From contig CALBTX010000107.1 of the NCBI GenBank assembly GCA_937967685.1, positions 1-9,379 of the forward strand: a stretch of 9,379 nt of DNA. The letters run 5' to 3'. Below, in pieces: positions 1-7,160 of the stretch. The notes under the pieces were generated by a model. It was not told where the DNA came from, made no database searches, and worked only from the letters and a program-made list of their open reading frames with translations. How positions within the stretch are numbered: the first letter of the stretch is position 1; the number at the start of each line of letters is the position of its first letter. The position numbers and the translations under genes are program-made. Source of the DNA: an uncultured Bacillaceae bacterium. Lineage in GTDB: Bacteria > Bacillota > Bacilli > Caldalkalibacillales > Caldalkalibacillaceae.

Positions 1-32
1 AATTATTATTTATATAGAACGAAAGTGGGTGT

Positions 33-323
33 ATGAATGTGGATCAAGTTCATGTACACAATGTGTTTCTTTTTCGGGAATGTCTGATTGTCACTTTGGA
101 GGTGAGTCGGTATGATCTTGGCGCACTGCAGGTGGAACGGTTGCAATGTTTTATTCATGATTTGGCTTCTGAGGATACGACCTCAACGATCCGTATCCCT
201 GACTACATTCAGGCTGATTTACTCCAATGTATGGACTATTTTAAAAAAAGCAGAACGTGGCGGTGGATCCGCGCCGACTTTAGGCATATTATTTTTCATC
301 TTGAAAGGTGTCTCAAACATTGA
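33..323 (+). CDS. Small hypothetical protein (96 aa)
   Basis: I do not recognise this protein. It begins at an ATG with an in-frame stop 15 bases upstream (15-17), so the start is bounded. The ribosome binding site is weak (AAGTGGGTG just before the ATG). The 96 residues include four Cys and several His, no signal peptide and no clear membrane segment, and look like a small soluble, mostly helical protein. The C-terminal part is basic and aromatic (residues about 72-96, with WRW and HIIFHLERCLKH). The main support that it is expressed is the strong intrinsic terminator starting 5 nt after the stop codon. A longer overlapping frame (112-561) is less likely because it runs through that terminator and into the next gene. 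It could also be the tail of a transcription unit that begins left of the window. Confidence 0.5.
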   Translation: MNVDQVHVHNVFLFRECLIVTLEVSRYDLGALQVERLQCFIHDLASEDTTSTIRIPDYIQADLLQCMDYFKKSRTWRWIRADFRHIIFHLERCLKH

Positions 324-328
324 CTGGC

Positions 329-359
329 AACAAACACTGTACAGCGTGTTTGTTTTTTT
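329..359 (+). terminator. Intrinsic terminator after the 96-aa ORF
   Basis: A perfect 9-bp stem, AACAAACAC (329-337) with GTGTTTGTT (346-354), encloses an 8-nt loop and runs into an unbroken run of seven T (353-359). It lies 5 nt beyond the stop of the 33-323 ORF. The stem is A/T-rich, so it may be of moderate strength. It separates the small ORF from the dehydrogenase gene at 443. Confidence 0.75.
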
Positions 360-442
360 GAAGAAAAATTTCATTTCTGGGACATTTATGGTACGGTTAA
401 AATATACACCGTTGTCTGATAATCGGTCTGGGAGGGATCAAT

Positions 443-1435
443 ATGAAAGCGTTCATTCATCATGGCGCGCAAGGTTTGGCGGGTACTTCCTATACGGAAA
501 TGGAAGAGCGACAGCCCGGGCGCGGGGAAGTGAAAGTCAGGTTGAAAACAGCAGGGCTTAACCATAGGGATCTGTTTGTTCCCTATCGTCGAAAGCCGGA
601 AGATCCTCCTGTCATTCTCGGTTCAGATGGAGCGGGAGTGATTGAGGGCGTTGGCCCGGATGTGCATCATGTTCGTCTGGGAGACGAAGTGATGATTAAC
701 CCAACACTGGGATGGCCGACAAAAAGCGCGGCACCGCCTAAGGGATATGAAATTTTGGGGCACCCGGATCACGGAACATTCGCGGAATATATCGTCATCT
801 CCGCGGAAAATGTAGAGCAGAAACCAGAAGCGCTAACTTGGGAAGAAGCCGGCGTTCTCCCTTTGGCTGCTCTGACGGCATACCGGGCGTTATTTACGAG
901 AGCGAAAGTACAGCCGGGACAAACGGTACTCATTCCCGGCATTGGCAGCGGCGTGGCTACATTTATGCTGCAAATGGCGAAAGCGGTCGGCGCACATGTT
1001 TACGTGACCTCCCGCAGCGAATTCAAAAGGAAAAAAGCCGAGGCGTTGGGCGCCGATAAAACGATAGACAGTCATGACGATTGGAATGCCAGTTTGCAAG
1101 GCGAAAAAGTAGATATTGTCATTGAAAGTGTCGGTGCCGCTACGTTCGAGAAATCGCTCAGACAGTTGCGTCCAGGAGGCACATTGGTGACATTCGGCGC
1201 AACAGCCGGGGAGGAGATCAAGCTGAACATCAGGTCGTTCTTTTACGGACAGTATAATATGTTAGGAACGACAATGGGAAGCACGGAAGAATTTCGAGAG
1301 ATGCTTGACTTTATCAAAAAACATCGAATTAAGCCCATCATAGATAAGATGTATCCGTTAGCGGAAACATTGGATGCGCTCAAACGTTTGGACAAGGGAG
1401 AGCAGTTTGGTAAAATTGGCTTGTACATTGAATGA
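443..1435 (+). CDS. Zinc-less MDR-family dehydrogenase/quinone oxidoreductase (YogA-like)
   Basis: This 330-aa protein belongs to the medium-chain dehydrogenase/reductase family, close in feel to B. subtilis YogA. The N-terminal GroES-like domain (about 1-125) contains AGLNHRDLF (37-45) and GSDGAG (60-65), where zinc alcohol dehydrogenases would have GHE. The four-Cys structural zinc lobe is also absent, so the enzyme is probably zinc-independent, like quinone oxidoreductases. The Rossmann domain has IPGIGSGVA (164-172). Its second strand ends in TSRSEFKRKK (189-198), basic and without an Asp or Glu, which favours NADPH. The ATG has GGGAGGG 6 nt upstream (430-436). A poor promoter-like pair (GGGACA 379-384, TATACA 403-408) lies between the terminator and the gene. 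The physiological substrate is unknown; such enzymes reduce quinones or reactive carbonyls in the cytosol. Nothing ties it to the gluconate genes. Confidence 0.9.
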   Translation: MKAFIHHGAQGLAGTSYTEMEERQPGRGEVKVRLKTAGLNHRDLFVPYRRKPEDPPVILGSDGAGVIEGVGPDVHHVRLGDEVMINPTLGWPTKSAAPPKGYEILGHPDHGTFAEYIVISAENVEQKPEALTWEEAGVLPLAALTAYRALFTRAKVQPGQTVLIPGIGSGVATFMLQMAKAVGAHVYVTSRSEFKRKKAEALGADKTIDSHDDWNASLQGEKVDIVIESVGAATFEKSLRQLRPGGTLVTFGATAGEEIKLNIRSFFYGQYNMLGTTMGSTEEFREMLDFIKKHRIKPIIDKMYPLAETLDALKRLDKGEQFGKIGLYIE

Positions 1436-1449
1436 TGTCGAATGATGTC
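1430..1449 (+). repeat. 10-bp tandem duplication over the dehydrogenase stop codon
   Basis: GAATGATGTC occurs twice head to tail (1430-1439 and 1440-1449). The first copy carries the Glu codon and TGA stop of the dehydrogenase gene; the second is non-coding. This looks like a simple slippage duplication with no obvious function. The remaining spacer to 1517 shows only a 5-bp GGACG/CGTCC inverted repeat without a T tract, and no convincing promoter or terminator. Confidence 0.8.
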
Positions 1450-1517
1450 CATCCAGGGACGGATTGTCGTCCTCATCGCTGATGGACTGAAGTCAGCACT
1501 GGAGGATATTTGGTTGT

Positions 1518-3221
1518 ATGAAACGTTTGGAAGCACAGCTTAAACGCATTGATGGCAAAGGCTACAAAGCCTACAAAGATATCCAGGGCACGTATCAAGG
1601 AGACGGATACAAACTGCATATTGATTACGTGCAGGGCGATCCGTTTGCCAGTCCTTCGAGGATTCGTCTGGAAATTCCCCAAAGCAAGGCGCCGTTAAAC
1701 AGCGCATGGTATCACAGCCCGCTTCGAAAAATCACACTGGAAGATTTCCTCACCCGTGAAATGGCTGCTGCGATCCGCAAGCTGGACGGAACGAAGATGG
1801 GAACGGGGAAAAGCGGTTTGATTGCCGTGGATACACCCGGTCAAGAAATATTGCCCCGAACATCGGCCGTGGTCAACGATGAACGGCTGGAGCTGCGTCT
1901 GTCTGTTGGTTTACCGGCCAGGGGACGCCAAATTTTAGGCAAGCAAGCCTGCCGCATGCTGCTCGAACAAATTCCGCAGGTGTTGGAAGAAGCGGTTTAT
2001 CGATTGAATCGGGACCGGCTGGAGAGGCATATGCGGTGCACGGATCAGCAGGTAAGCATTCAAGATTATCTAGCAGAAAACGGCTATGTGGCCTTTATCG
2101 CCAACGGGGCCATCTTGCCCCGTGAGAGCGGTGCCAGCAACCGCCCTCTAAAGGGAGCGGGTGTGATTCCTTTTCAATCGCCGCCATCTCTTGAGGTGGC
2201 TATTCCGATTCCCCATGCCACTGAACCGATTCGGGGCATGGCCATCCCTGAAGGGATCACTTTAATTGTCGGAGGAGGCTATCACGGGAAAAGCACGTTG
2301 CTCAAAGCGATCGAACGGGGCGTTTACCGTCATATTCCCGGGGATGGGAGAGAATACGTCATCACCAACCCTTCCGCCTGCAAAATTCGGGCCGAGGACG
2401 GGCGCAGGGTGGAGAAAGTGAACATTTCCCCATTCATCTCCAATCTTCCTTACGGAAAAGACACGCGGCAATTCTCTACGGAAGATGCCAGCGGAAGCAC
2501 GTCACAGGCGGCGAACATCGTGGAGGCGCTCGAAGTCGGCGCTCAAGTGCTGCTCATTGATGAAGATACGAGTGCGACTAATTTTATGATTCGCGATGCG
2601 CGCATGCAGCAACTGGTGGCCAAAGGAAAAGAACCGATTACGCCGTTCGTTGATAAAGTGCGTCAGTTGTATGAAGAATTGAACGTTTCCACCATTCTTG
2701 TTTTGGGAGGTTCTGGGGACTATCTGGATGTCGCTGATCAGGTGATCATGATGGATGAATATCGGCCGCTCGATGTCACTCAAAGAGCGAAAGACATCGC
2801 CTCTGTCTTTGAAAATCGGCGTGAACGGGAAGGGGGAGGACATTTTGGCCGTATCATTCAGCGCGTCCCGCTTCCGCAAAGTTTTGATGCCCGCAAAGGA
2901 AAAAAAGAAAAGGTGGACGCCAAAGGTTTACATACGATCATGTATGGCCGCCATTTGCTCGACTTAACTTTTGTGGAACAAATCGTCGATGCGAGCCAGA
3001 CGCGAGCCTTGGCCCATATGATCCGCTGGTTGGCTAAGCATGAAGTGGACGGGGAAACATCCCTGTCCATGATGATTGACCGGTTGTATGAGAACATTGA
3101 TAAAAAGGGGCTGGACTGCATCTCCCCGTATGGTGGACAACATCCCGGGGATCTGGCTTTGCCCAGGAAATACGAGCTGGCGGCGGCCATTAACCGCCTG
3201 CGCTCCCTGCGAGCCCGCTGA
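1518..3221 (+). CDS. ABC-class ATPase, COG3044/PF09818 family
   Basis: This 567-aa soluble protein fits the 'predicted ATPase of the ABC class' family. The N-terminal domain (about 1-240) begins with the family-typical RIDGKGYKAYKDIQG (10-24) and contains GTGKSGLIAVDTPGQEILPRT (95-115). The ATPase core has Walker A GGGYHGKST (252-260), a signature-like ASGSTSQA (324-331) in place of LSGGQ, Walker B VLLIDE (344-349) followed by DTSATNFMIRD, and GGSGDYLDVAD (397-407) as a probable switch segment. The C-terminal region (about 465-567) is helical and ends in a basic LRSLRAR. It has no membrane segment and no permease partner, so it is not a transporter subunit by itself. A trypanosomal relative, MRB1590, is known as an RNA-binding ABC-fold protein, but the bacterial role is unknown. 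GGAGG (1501-1505) is 12 nt from the ATG, rather far; no other in-frame start lies between it and a stop at 1488-1490. It converges on gntK with a 3-nt gap. Confidence 0.92.
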   Translation: MKRLEAQLKRIDGKGYKAYKDIQGTYQGDGYKLHIDYVQGDPFASPSRIRLEIPQSKAPLNSAWYHSPLRKITLEDFLTREMAAAIRKLDGTKMGTGKSGLIAVDTPGQEILPRTSAVVNDERLELRLSVGLPARGRQILGKQACRMLLEQIPQVLEEAVYRLNRDRLERHMRCTDQQVSIQDYLAENGYVAFIANGAILPRESGASNRPLKGAGVIPFQSPPSLEVAIPIPHATEPIRGMAIPEGITLIVGGGYHGKSTLLKAIERGVYRHIPGDGREYVITNPSACKIRAEDGRRVEKVNISPFISNLPYGKDTRQFSTEDASGSTSQAANIVEALEVGAQVLLIDEDTSATNFMIRDARMQQLVAKGKEPITPFVDKVRQLYEELNVSTILVLGGSGDYLDVADQVIMMDEYRPLDVTQRAKDIASVFENRREREGGGHFGRIIQRVPLPQSFDARKGKKEKVDAKGLHTIMYGRHLLDLTFVEQIVDASQTRALAHMIRWLAKHEVDGETSLSMMIDRLYENIDKKGLDCISPYGGQHPGDLALPRKYELAAAINRLRSLRAR

Positions 3222-3224
3222 GTG

Positions 3225-4766
3225 TCAATTTTGATGTTCTGTATCGTTTTGAATGGCCGTCAACGCTTGAAAGTGCGGTTCTAAAGAGCGATACAAATCT
3301 TTGTAGATCAGATACATTCTTTGATAAGTTTCATGGTGCTCTGCTTGTGGTCGGTACGTTTTTTGCATGGGCACATGGGGGCGAATGGCTGATAAAGAAT
3401 TGACTTCGCCCAAAGCATACAGGGCCACCCATGCCGCACCCCAGGCTGAACTTTGGTGACTTTGGGGAATTTCAACCTCGGTGTCGAAAATATCCGCCAA
3501 AATTTGCAGCCAAAGCGGTGAACGGGCAAATCCTCCGCCAGCCAAAATGCGCCGGTAAGCGCCAGCTAAACGGCGCAATGATTCGCCGATGTAATATAAA
3601 TTATAAATGACGCCTTCCAACACGGCGCGAATCAAGTGGTGCCGTTGGTGGGTTTGTGTCAGACCGACAAAGCTGGCCCTGGCTCTTGCGTCCCAATGGG
3701 GAGCACGCTCTCCGTTTAAGAAAGGAAGAAAGAGCAGACCGTTTGCGCCGGGTTGTGCTTTTGACGCGGTTTCGGTCAGGTGCTCGAGGAATGCTTTGTC
3801 CGTTGTTGTCATGCGGCCTGTCTCGGATGGGCCGATGATGTTCCGCAGCCATTCCAGAACGATACCGCCGTTGTTCGTCGGGCCTCCCATGATCCACAAG
3901 TCCTGCGTAAAGGCGTAACAAAAGACCTCTTGCCACCGATCAACATGAGGGGTAGGCGACATTTGCCTGATCGCACCGCTTGTGCCCACCGTAATGGCCA
4001 CCTCCCCCGGATCAACGGCACCAATGCCTAAGTTGGCCAGCGGCCCGTCACTGGCACCGATGACGAAAGGTAATTGGCGGGGAATGCCTATGGATTGAGC
4101 GATGTCCCTTTTCAGTCCTTGGACAACGGTTGTCGGGGATACGGGAACGGACAGCTCGTCCGCTGTAATGCCTGCCAGTTGCAAAGCTTCGGGTTCCCAT
4201 TCGAGTGTATGGATATTGAACATCCCTGTGGCGGACGCAACGGAGTAATCCACGGCGGAAGAACCGAACCATCTCTGAAGGAGGTATTCTTTCACAGATA
4301 GGAACCGTTTCGCGTTCTTGTAAGGCGCGTATCCGCTTTCTTTCATCCACACCAATTTGGCCAGTGGAGACATCGGATGGATCGGCGTACCCGTTTTTTG
4401 ATAAATGTGCGGATGTTTTTGTTTGATTCTTTGCGCTTGATCTCTACTTCTGCTGTCTGCCCAAATGATGACGGGGGAAAGCGGCTCAGTGTTTTCGTCC
4501 ACACAGATGATGGAGTGCATCGCCGAGGACATGCCCACAGCGGATATGTCTGCAGACGAAATGTTCGCTCGAGTGACGGCGGATTTTAAGGAGGAAATGG
4601 CTGCCTGTTCGATTTGACGCGGATCTTGTTCCGCCCAAGCCGTTCGGGGGTAGGAGATCGAATAGCTGGATTCAGCTTCGGCAAGGACGTGGCCGGTATG
4701 CTCAAAGATCACGGCTTTCGTGCTTGTTGTACCGATATCGAGTCCCAGTACGTATGGTTTTTGCAA
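3225..4766 (-). CDS. gntK: Gluconokinase (FGGY family)
   Basis: It phosphorylates D-gluconate to 6-phosphogluconate with ATP in the cytosol. I place the start at a TTG (4764-4766) because GGAAAGGA (4776-4783 on the complement) lies 9 nt upstream and the protein then begins MQKPYVLGLDIGTTSTKAV. This gives 513 aa, which as I recall is the length of B. subtilis GntK. An upstream ATG would add 33 residues encoded inside the control region and is unlikely. Motifs: phosphate-binding DIGTTSTK (10-17), FGGY signature-1-like MSPLAKLVW (132-140), probable catalytic Asp in GASDGPLANLG (237-247), GTSGA (261-265), signature 2 in ASFVGLTQTHQRHHLIRAVL (364-383), and the ATP-site glycines LAGGGFARSPLW (408-419). 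Xylulokinases and glycerol kinases share the fold, but the divergent gnd gene and overall resemblance favour gluconokinase. No gluconate permease is present in the window. Confidence 0.93.
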   Translation of the reverse strand: MQKPYVLGLDIGTTSTKAVIFEHTGHVLAEAESSYSISYPRTAWAEQDPRQIEQAAISSLKSAVTRANISSADISAVGMSSAMHSIICVDENTEPLSPVIIWADSRSRDQAQRIKQKHPHIYQKTGTPIHPMSPLAKLVWMKESGYAPYKNAKRFLSVKEYLLQRWFGSSAVDYSVASATGMFNIHTLEWEPEALQLAGITADELSVPVSPTTVVQGLKRDIAQSIGIPRQLPFVIGASDGPLANLGIGAVDPGEVAITVGTSGAIRQMSPTPHVDRWQEVFCYAFTQDLWIMGGPTNNGGIVLEWLRNIIGPSETGRMTTTDKAFLEHLTETASKAQPGANGLLFLPFLNGERAPHWDARARASFVGLTQTHQRHHLIRAVLEGVIYNLYYIGESLRRLAGAYRRILAGGGFARSPLWLQILADIFDTEVEIPQSHQSSAWGAAWVALYALGEVNSLSAIRPHVPMQKTYRPQAEHHETYQRMYLIYKDLYRSLEPHFQALTAIQNDTEHQN

Positions 4767-4814
4767 TTTCAGCAGTCCTTTCCAGCAATTTTTACGCATT
4801 CTTTTTACACATTC

Positions 4815-4844
4815 ATTATGCCACATCGTACAACAATATGTCCG
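4815..4844 (-). promoter_or_regulatory. Candidate gntK promoter
   Basis: On the complement, CGGACA (4844-4839) and CATAAT (4820-4815) are spaced by 18 bp, matching sigma-A consensus at 4/6 and 5/6. It would give a leader of roughly 40 nt before the TTG. One GTACAACAATATG repeat (4828-4840) occupies the spacer and touches the -35, a position suited to repression. This is inferred from sequence only. Confidence 0.4.
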
Positions 4845-4880
4845 CATGACGTACAACAATATCATGATGTAAACAATATG
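4828..4880 (+). repeat. Three direct repeats in the gntK-gnd control region (candidate operators)
   Basis: GTACAACAATAT occurs exactly at 4828-4839 and 4851-4862 (23 bp apart). A one-base-shorter relative, GTAAACAATATG, lies at 4869-4880. The second and third copies are both preceded by CATGA, and between them lies the 8-bp palindrome ATCATGAT (4861-4868). All copies face the same way. The set covers most of the space between the two divergent start codons, so a regulator bound here could control both gntK and gnd. It does not match the palindromic B. subtilis GntR operator as I recall it, so the binding protein is open. Confidence 0.6.
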
Positions 4881-4888
4881 TGGGCATT

Positions 4889-4896
4889 AAAGGAGG
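4889..4896 (+). promoter_or_regulatory. Ribosome binding site that fixes the gnd start at GTG
   Basis: AAAGGAGG is a full-length Shine-Dalgarno match. An in-frame ATG at 4897 directly abuts it with no spacer and so cannot be used well. The GTG at 4903 lies 6 nt downstream and gives the family-typical N-terminus MSKPQIGIIGLAVMG. Confidence 0.8.
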
Positions 4897-4902
4897 ATGC
4901 CT

Positions 4903-6318
4903 GTGTCCAAACCACAGATTGGAATTATCGGATTGGCCGTCATGGGGAAAAATTTAGCGTTAAATATTGAAAGTCACGGTTTTTCGGTCGCTTTATACAA
5001 TCGGACTCCGGTAAAAACGGATGCCCTTTTGAAAGAAGCGTCGGACCGGAAATTTGTCGGCACCTATTCCATTGAAGAATTGGTCAATGCCTTGGCCTCT
5101 CCCCGAAAAATCATTTTGATGGTTAAGGCCGGTGAACCGACGGACGCCGTCATCGAACAGTTAAAACCGTTTTTGGACAAGGGAGATATTCTCATTGACG
5201 GCGGAAACGCCTTTTTTGAAGATACCCGCAGAAGACATCGGGATTTGGAGGCGGCAGGTATTCGCTATATCGGTGCAGGGATCTCCGGAGGGGAAGAGGG
5301 CGCATTGAAAGGCCCGGCCATTATGCCGGGTGGAGAGGTGGATGCTTACAAAGAGGTTGAACCGGTATTAACGGCCATCGCCGCAAAGGTGGACGGCGAG
5401 CCATGCTGCACATATATCGGACCGGATGGTGCCGGTCATTATGTGAAAATGGTTCATAATGGGATTGAATATGGCGATATGCAGCTGATTTGTGAGGCGT
5501 ACCATCTTTTGCAGCATGCTTTAGGTTTGAGCGCAGTGGAGCTGCAGCCCATCTTTGCCGAATGGAACAAAGGGGAGCTGGACAGCTACTTAATGGAAAT
5601 TACCGCTGACATTTTAGCGAAGGTGGATCCCGAAACGAACAAGCCGCTGGTTGATGTGATCTTGGATACCGCGGGACAGAAAGGAACGGGCAAATTAACA
5701 AGTCAGAGCGCTCTTGATCTGGGTGTCCCTCTGTCCATGATCACCGAATCCGTCTTTGCCCGCTTTATTTCCGCCCTGAAAGATGAACGAATGGAAGCGA
5801 GCAAGGTGTTGAAAGGCCCGGCGCCTGAACGTTTTCACGGTGATCGCCAAGCATTTATCGAGGACGTCAGAAGGGCTTTGTATGCCAGTAAGATTTGCTC
5901 TTATGCCCAAGGGTTTGCCCAATTGAAGGTTGCCTCAGAGGCGTATCACTGGGATTTGAATTTGGGTCAGCTGGCGATGATTTTTAGGGGGGGATGCATC
6001 ATCAGAGCGCGCTTCTTGCAGAACATTAAAGAGGCGTATGATCACGATCCGCATTTAAAAAATCTGCTGCTTCATCCTTATTTTAGAGACAGTGTGGCCA
6101 AGTACCAGGCATCTTGGAGAAAAGTGGTAGCGTATGCCGTCTCCGCCGGGGTGCCGGTGCCCGCTTTGGCCAGCGCTTTAACATATTACGACAGCTACCG
6201 TTCGGAACGCCTGCCTGCCAACCTGTTGCAGGCTCAGAGGGATTATTTCGGAGCTCACACGTATCAACGGGTGGATAAAGCAGGAACGTTCCATACGGAT
6301 TGGGCAAGCTTAGAATAA
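4903..6318 (+). CDS. gndA: 6-phosphogluconate dehydrogenase, decarboxylating, NADP-type
   Basis: It converts 6-phosphogluconate to ribulose 5-phosphate and CO2 with reduction of NAD(P), in the oxidative pentose phosphate pathway. Starting at the GTG it is 471 aa, the usual length. The N-terminal Rossmann domain has GLAVMG (10-15) and NRT (33-35), whose Arg contacts the 2'-phosphate of NADP in characterised enzymes. Then come IDGGN (98-102), SGGEEGA (128-134), and KMVHNGIEYGDMQ (182-194) with the catalytic Lys182 and Glu189. The C-terminal helical domain has QAQRDYFGAHTY (443-454), whose Arg446 and His452 bind substrate across the dimer. One oddity: the family signature around DTAGQKGTGKxT has Leu265 where Trp is normally found. 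It resembles B. subtilis GndA (NADP) more than GntZ, despite sitting beside gntK. It is divergent from gntK and 19 nt upstream of the SDR gene, so it probably heads a two-gene operon. Its own promoter is not clear by eye. Confidence 0.95.
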   Translation: MSKPQIGIIGLAVMGKNLALNIESHGFSVALYNRTPVKTDALLKEASDRKFVGTYSIEELVNALASPRKIILMVKAGEPTDAVIEQLKPFLDKGDILIDGGNAFFEDTRRRHRDLEAAGIRYIGAGISGGEEGALKGPAIMPGGEVDAYKEVEPVLTAIAAKVDGEPCCTYIGPDGAGHYVKMVHNGIEYGDMQLICEAYHLLQHALGLSAVELQPIFAEWNKGELDSYLMEITADILAKVDPETNKPLVDVILDTAGQKGTGKLTSQSALDLGVPLSMITESVFARFISALKDERMEASKVLKGPAPERFHGDRQAFIEDVRRALYASKICSYAQGFAQLKVASEAYHWDLNLGQLAMIFRGGCIIRARFLQNIKEAYDHDPHLKNLLLHPYFRDSVAKYQASWRKVVAYAVSAGVPVPALASALTYYDSYRSERLPANLLQAQRDYFGAHTYQRVDKAGTFHTDWASLE

Positions 6319-6337
6319 AACGGGAGGAGAACCAGTG

Positions 6338-7099
6338 ATGAAATTGAAAGGGTTGACAGCCGTAGTGACCGGAGCCACATCCGGTATCGGCAGAGAGATT
6401 GCTTTGTTGTTTGCTCTGGAAGGGGCCCAAGTGGCCGTTGTCGGACGAAATGAGAAGCGCGGTGAAGATGTTGTTCAAGACATCGAGCACAAAGGTGGAC
6501 GGGCCTCGTTTTTTAAAAGCGATTTAACCGTTGAATCATCGGTTGAAAAAATGGTCGCTGGAGTCGTCGAAGAGTACAAGCAGATTGATATTCTTGTCAA
6601 TAACGCCGGGGTGGTGATCCCTGGTTCGATCACCGACATTGGATTTGAGGAATGGGAGAGAACATGGCAAGCGAATGTGACATCCGTCTATTTGACCAGC
6701 CGCTACGTTTTGCCGTACATGCTGGAAAGAAAGCAGGGCACGATTGTCAATATGGCTTCGGAAGCAGGCCTGAAAGGATTTAAGGACCGAGCAGCATACT
6801 GCTCGGCGAAAGCGGCCGTTGTAGGCATGACCAAAGCGATGGCTGTAGATCATTCCGAGAATGGCATACGGGTGAATTGTCTCTGTCCAGGGACCATTGA
6901 AACCGATATGGTGGCCAATATCATCCAGAACAGCCCTGATCCTGAGCAGACACGACAAATGATGCTCGATCGACGTTTGACACCCTTTTTAGGAACGACG
7001 GAAGAAATCGCTCAAGCCACTTTATTTCTCGCTTCACCCGAAGCACGATTTATGACCGGAGCGATTTTGTCCGTCGACGGCGGGGCTGCGGTCAAATAA
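6338..7099 (+). CDS. Classical short-chain dehydrogenase/reductase (SDR)
   Basis: This 253-aa protein is a classical cytosolic SDR. It shows cofactor motif TGATSGIG (11-18), NNAG (88-91), and the tetrad Asn113, Ser141, Tyr154 and Lys158 (YCSAK). The C-terminal PG (184-185) and SVDGG (245-249) segments are also present. After the second strand comes GRNEKRG (36-42), with Arg instead of Asp, which favours NADP(H). GGGAGGAG (6322-6329) serves either the ATG at 6338 or the adjacent GTG at 6335; I chose the ATG for its better spacing. It follows gnd by 19 nt with no terminator, so co-transcription is likely. Sequence alone does not separate gluconate 5-dehydrogenase, 2-dehydro-3-deoxygluconate dehydrogenase, glucose 1-dehydrogenase and 3-oxoacyl-ACP reductase types. 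The context favours a sugar or sugar-acid substrate. Confidence 0.9.
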   Translation: MKLKGLTAVVTGATSGIGREIALLFALEGAQVAVVGRNEKRGEDVVQDIEHKGGRASFFKSDLTVESSVEKMVAGVVEEYKQIDILVNNAGVVIPGSITDIGFEEWERTWQANVTSVYLTSRYVLPYMLERKQGTIVNMASEAGLKGFKDRAAYCSAKAAVVGMTKAMAVDHSENGIRVNCLCPGTIETDMVANIIQNSPDPEQTRQMMLDRRLTPFLGTTEEIAQATLFLASPEARFMTGAILSVDGGAAVK

Positions 7100-7120
7100 T
7101 ACGCTTTAAAATTGAGCATA

Positions 7121-7160
7121 CTAAAGGGATGTGTGAGAATTCCTGACCTAAAGGGATGTG
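7121..7160 (+). repeat. 13-bp direct repeat CTAAAGGGATGTG, two copies
   Basis: Exact copies lie at 7121-7133 and 7148-7160, 27 bp apart, just after the SDR gene. Each AAGGGA can pair with a downstream TCCC: the second copy with 7179-7183, the first with 7201-7207. A nested fold of the RNA is therefore possible. Confidence 0.75.

Noticed and set aside
112..561. 149-aa plus-strand frame overlapping the small ORF and the dehydrogenase start
   Set aside because: It crosses the intrinsic terminator at 329-359 and runs out of frame into a well-supported gene; its later part is a shadow of the dehydrogenase coding region.
1454..1471. GGACG/CGTCC inverted repeat between the dehydrogenase and ATPase genes as a terminator
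   Set aside because: The stem is only 5 bp and no T run follows.
1800..1862. GTGKSG segment in the ABC-class ATPase as a second P-loop
   Set aside because: The spacing does not fit GxxxxGK[ST]; it is a family-typical N-terminal segment, and the real Walker A is GGGYHGKST at residues 252-260.
3182..3198. GGCGG/CCGCC hairpin near the end of the ATPase gene as a terminator
   Set aside because: It lies inside the coding sequence and has no T tract on either strand.
4767..4865. 33-residue N-terminal extension of gluconokinase
   Set aside because: It would be encoded by the operator repeats and promoter, lacks a ribosome binding site, and extends beyond the usual GntK length; the TTG at 4764-4766 is better placed.
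4869..4880. CcpA cre-like site in the gntK-gnd control region
   Set aside because: The TGTAAAC stretch lacks the central CG and the matching second arm of a cre consensus.
6083..6490. 135-aa antisense frame across the gnd/SDR junction
   Set aside because: It opposes the conserved end of Gnd and the SDR cofactor motif; it is a coding shadow.
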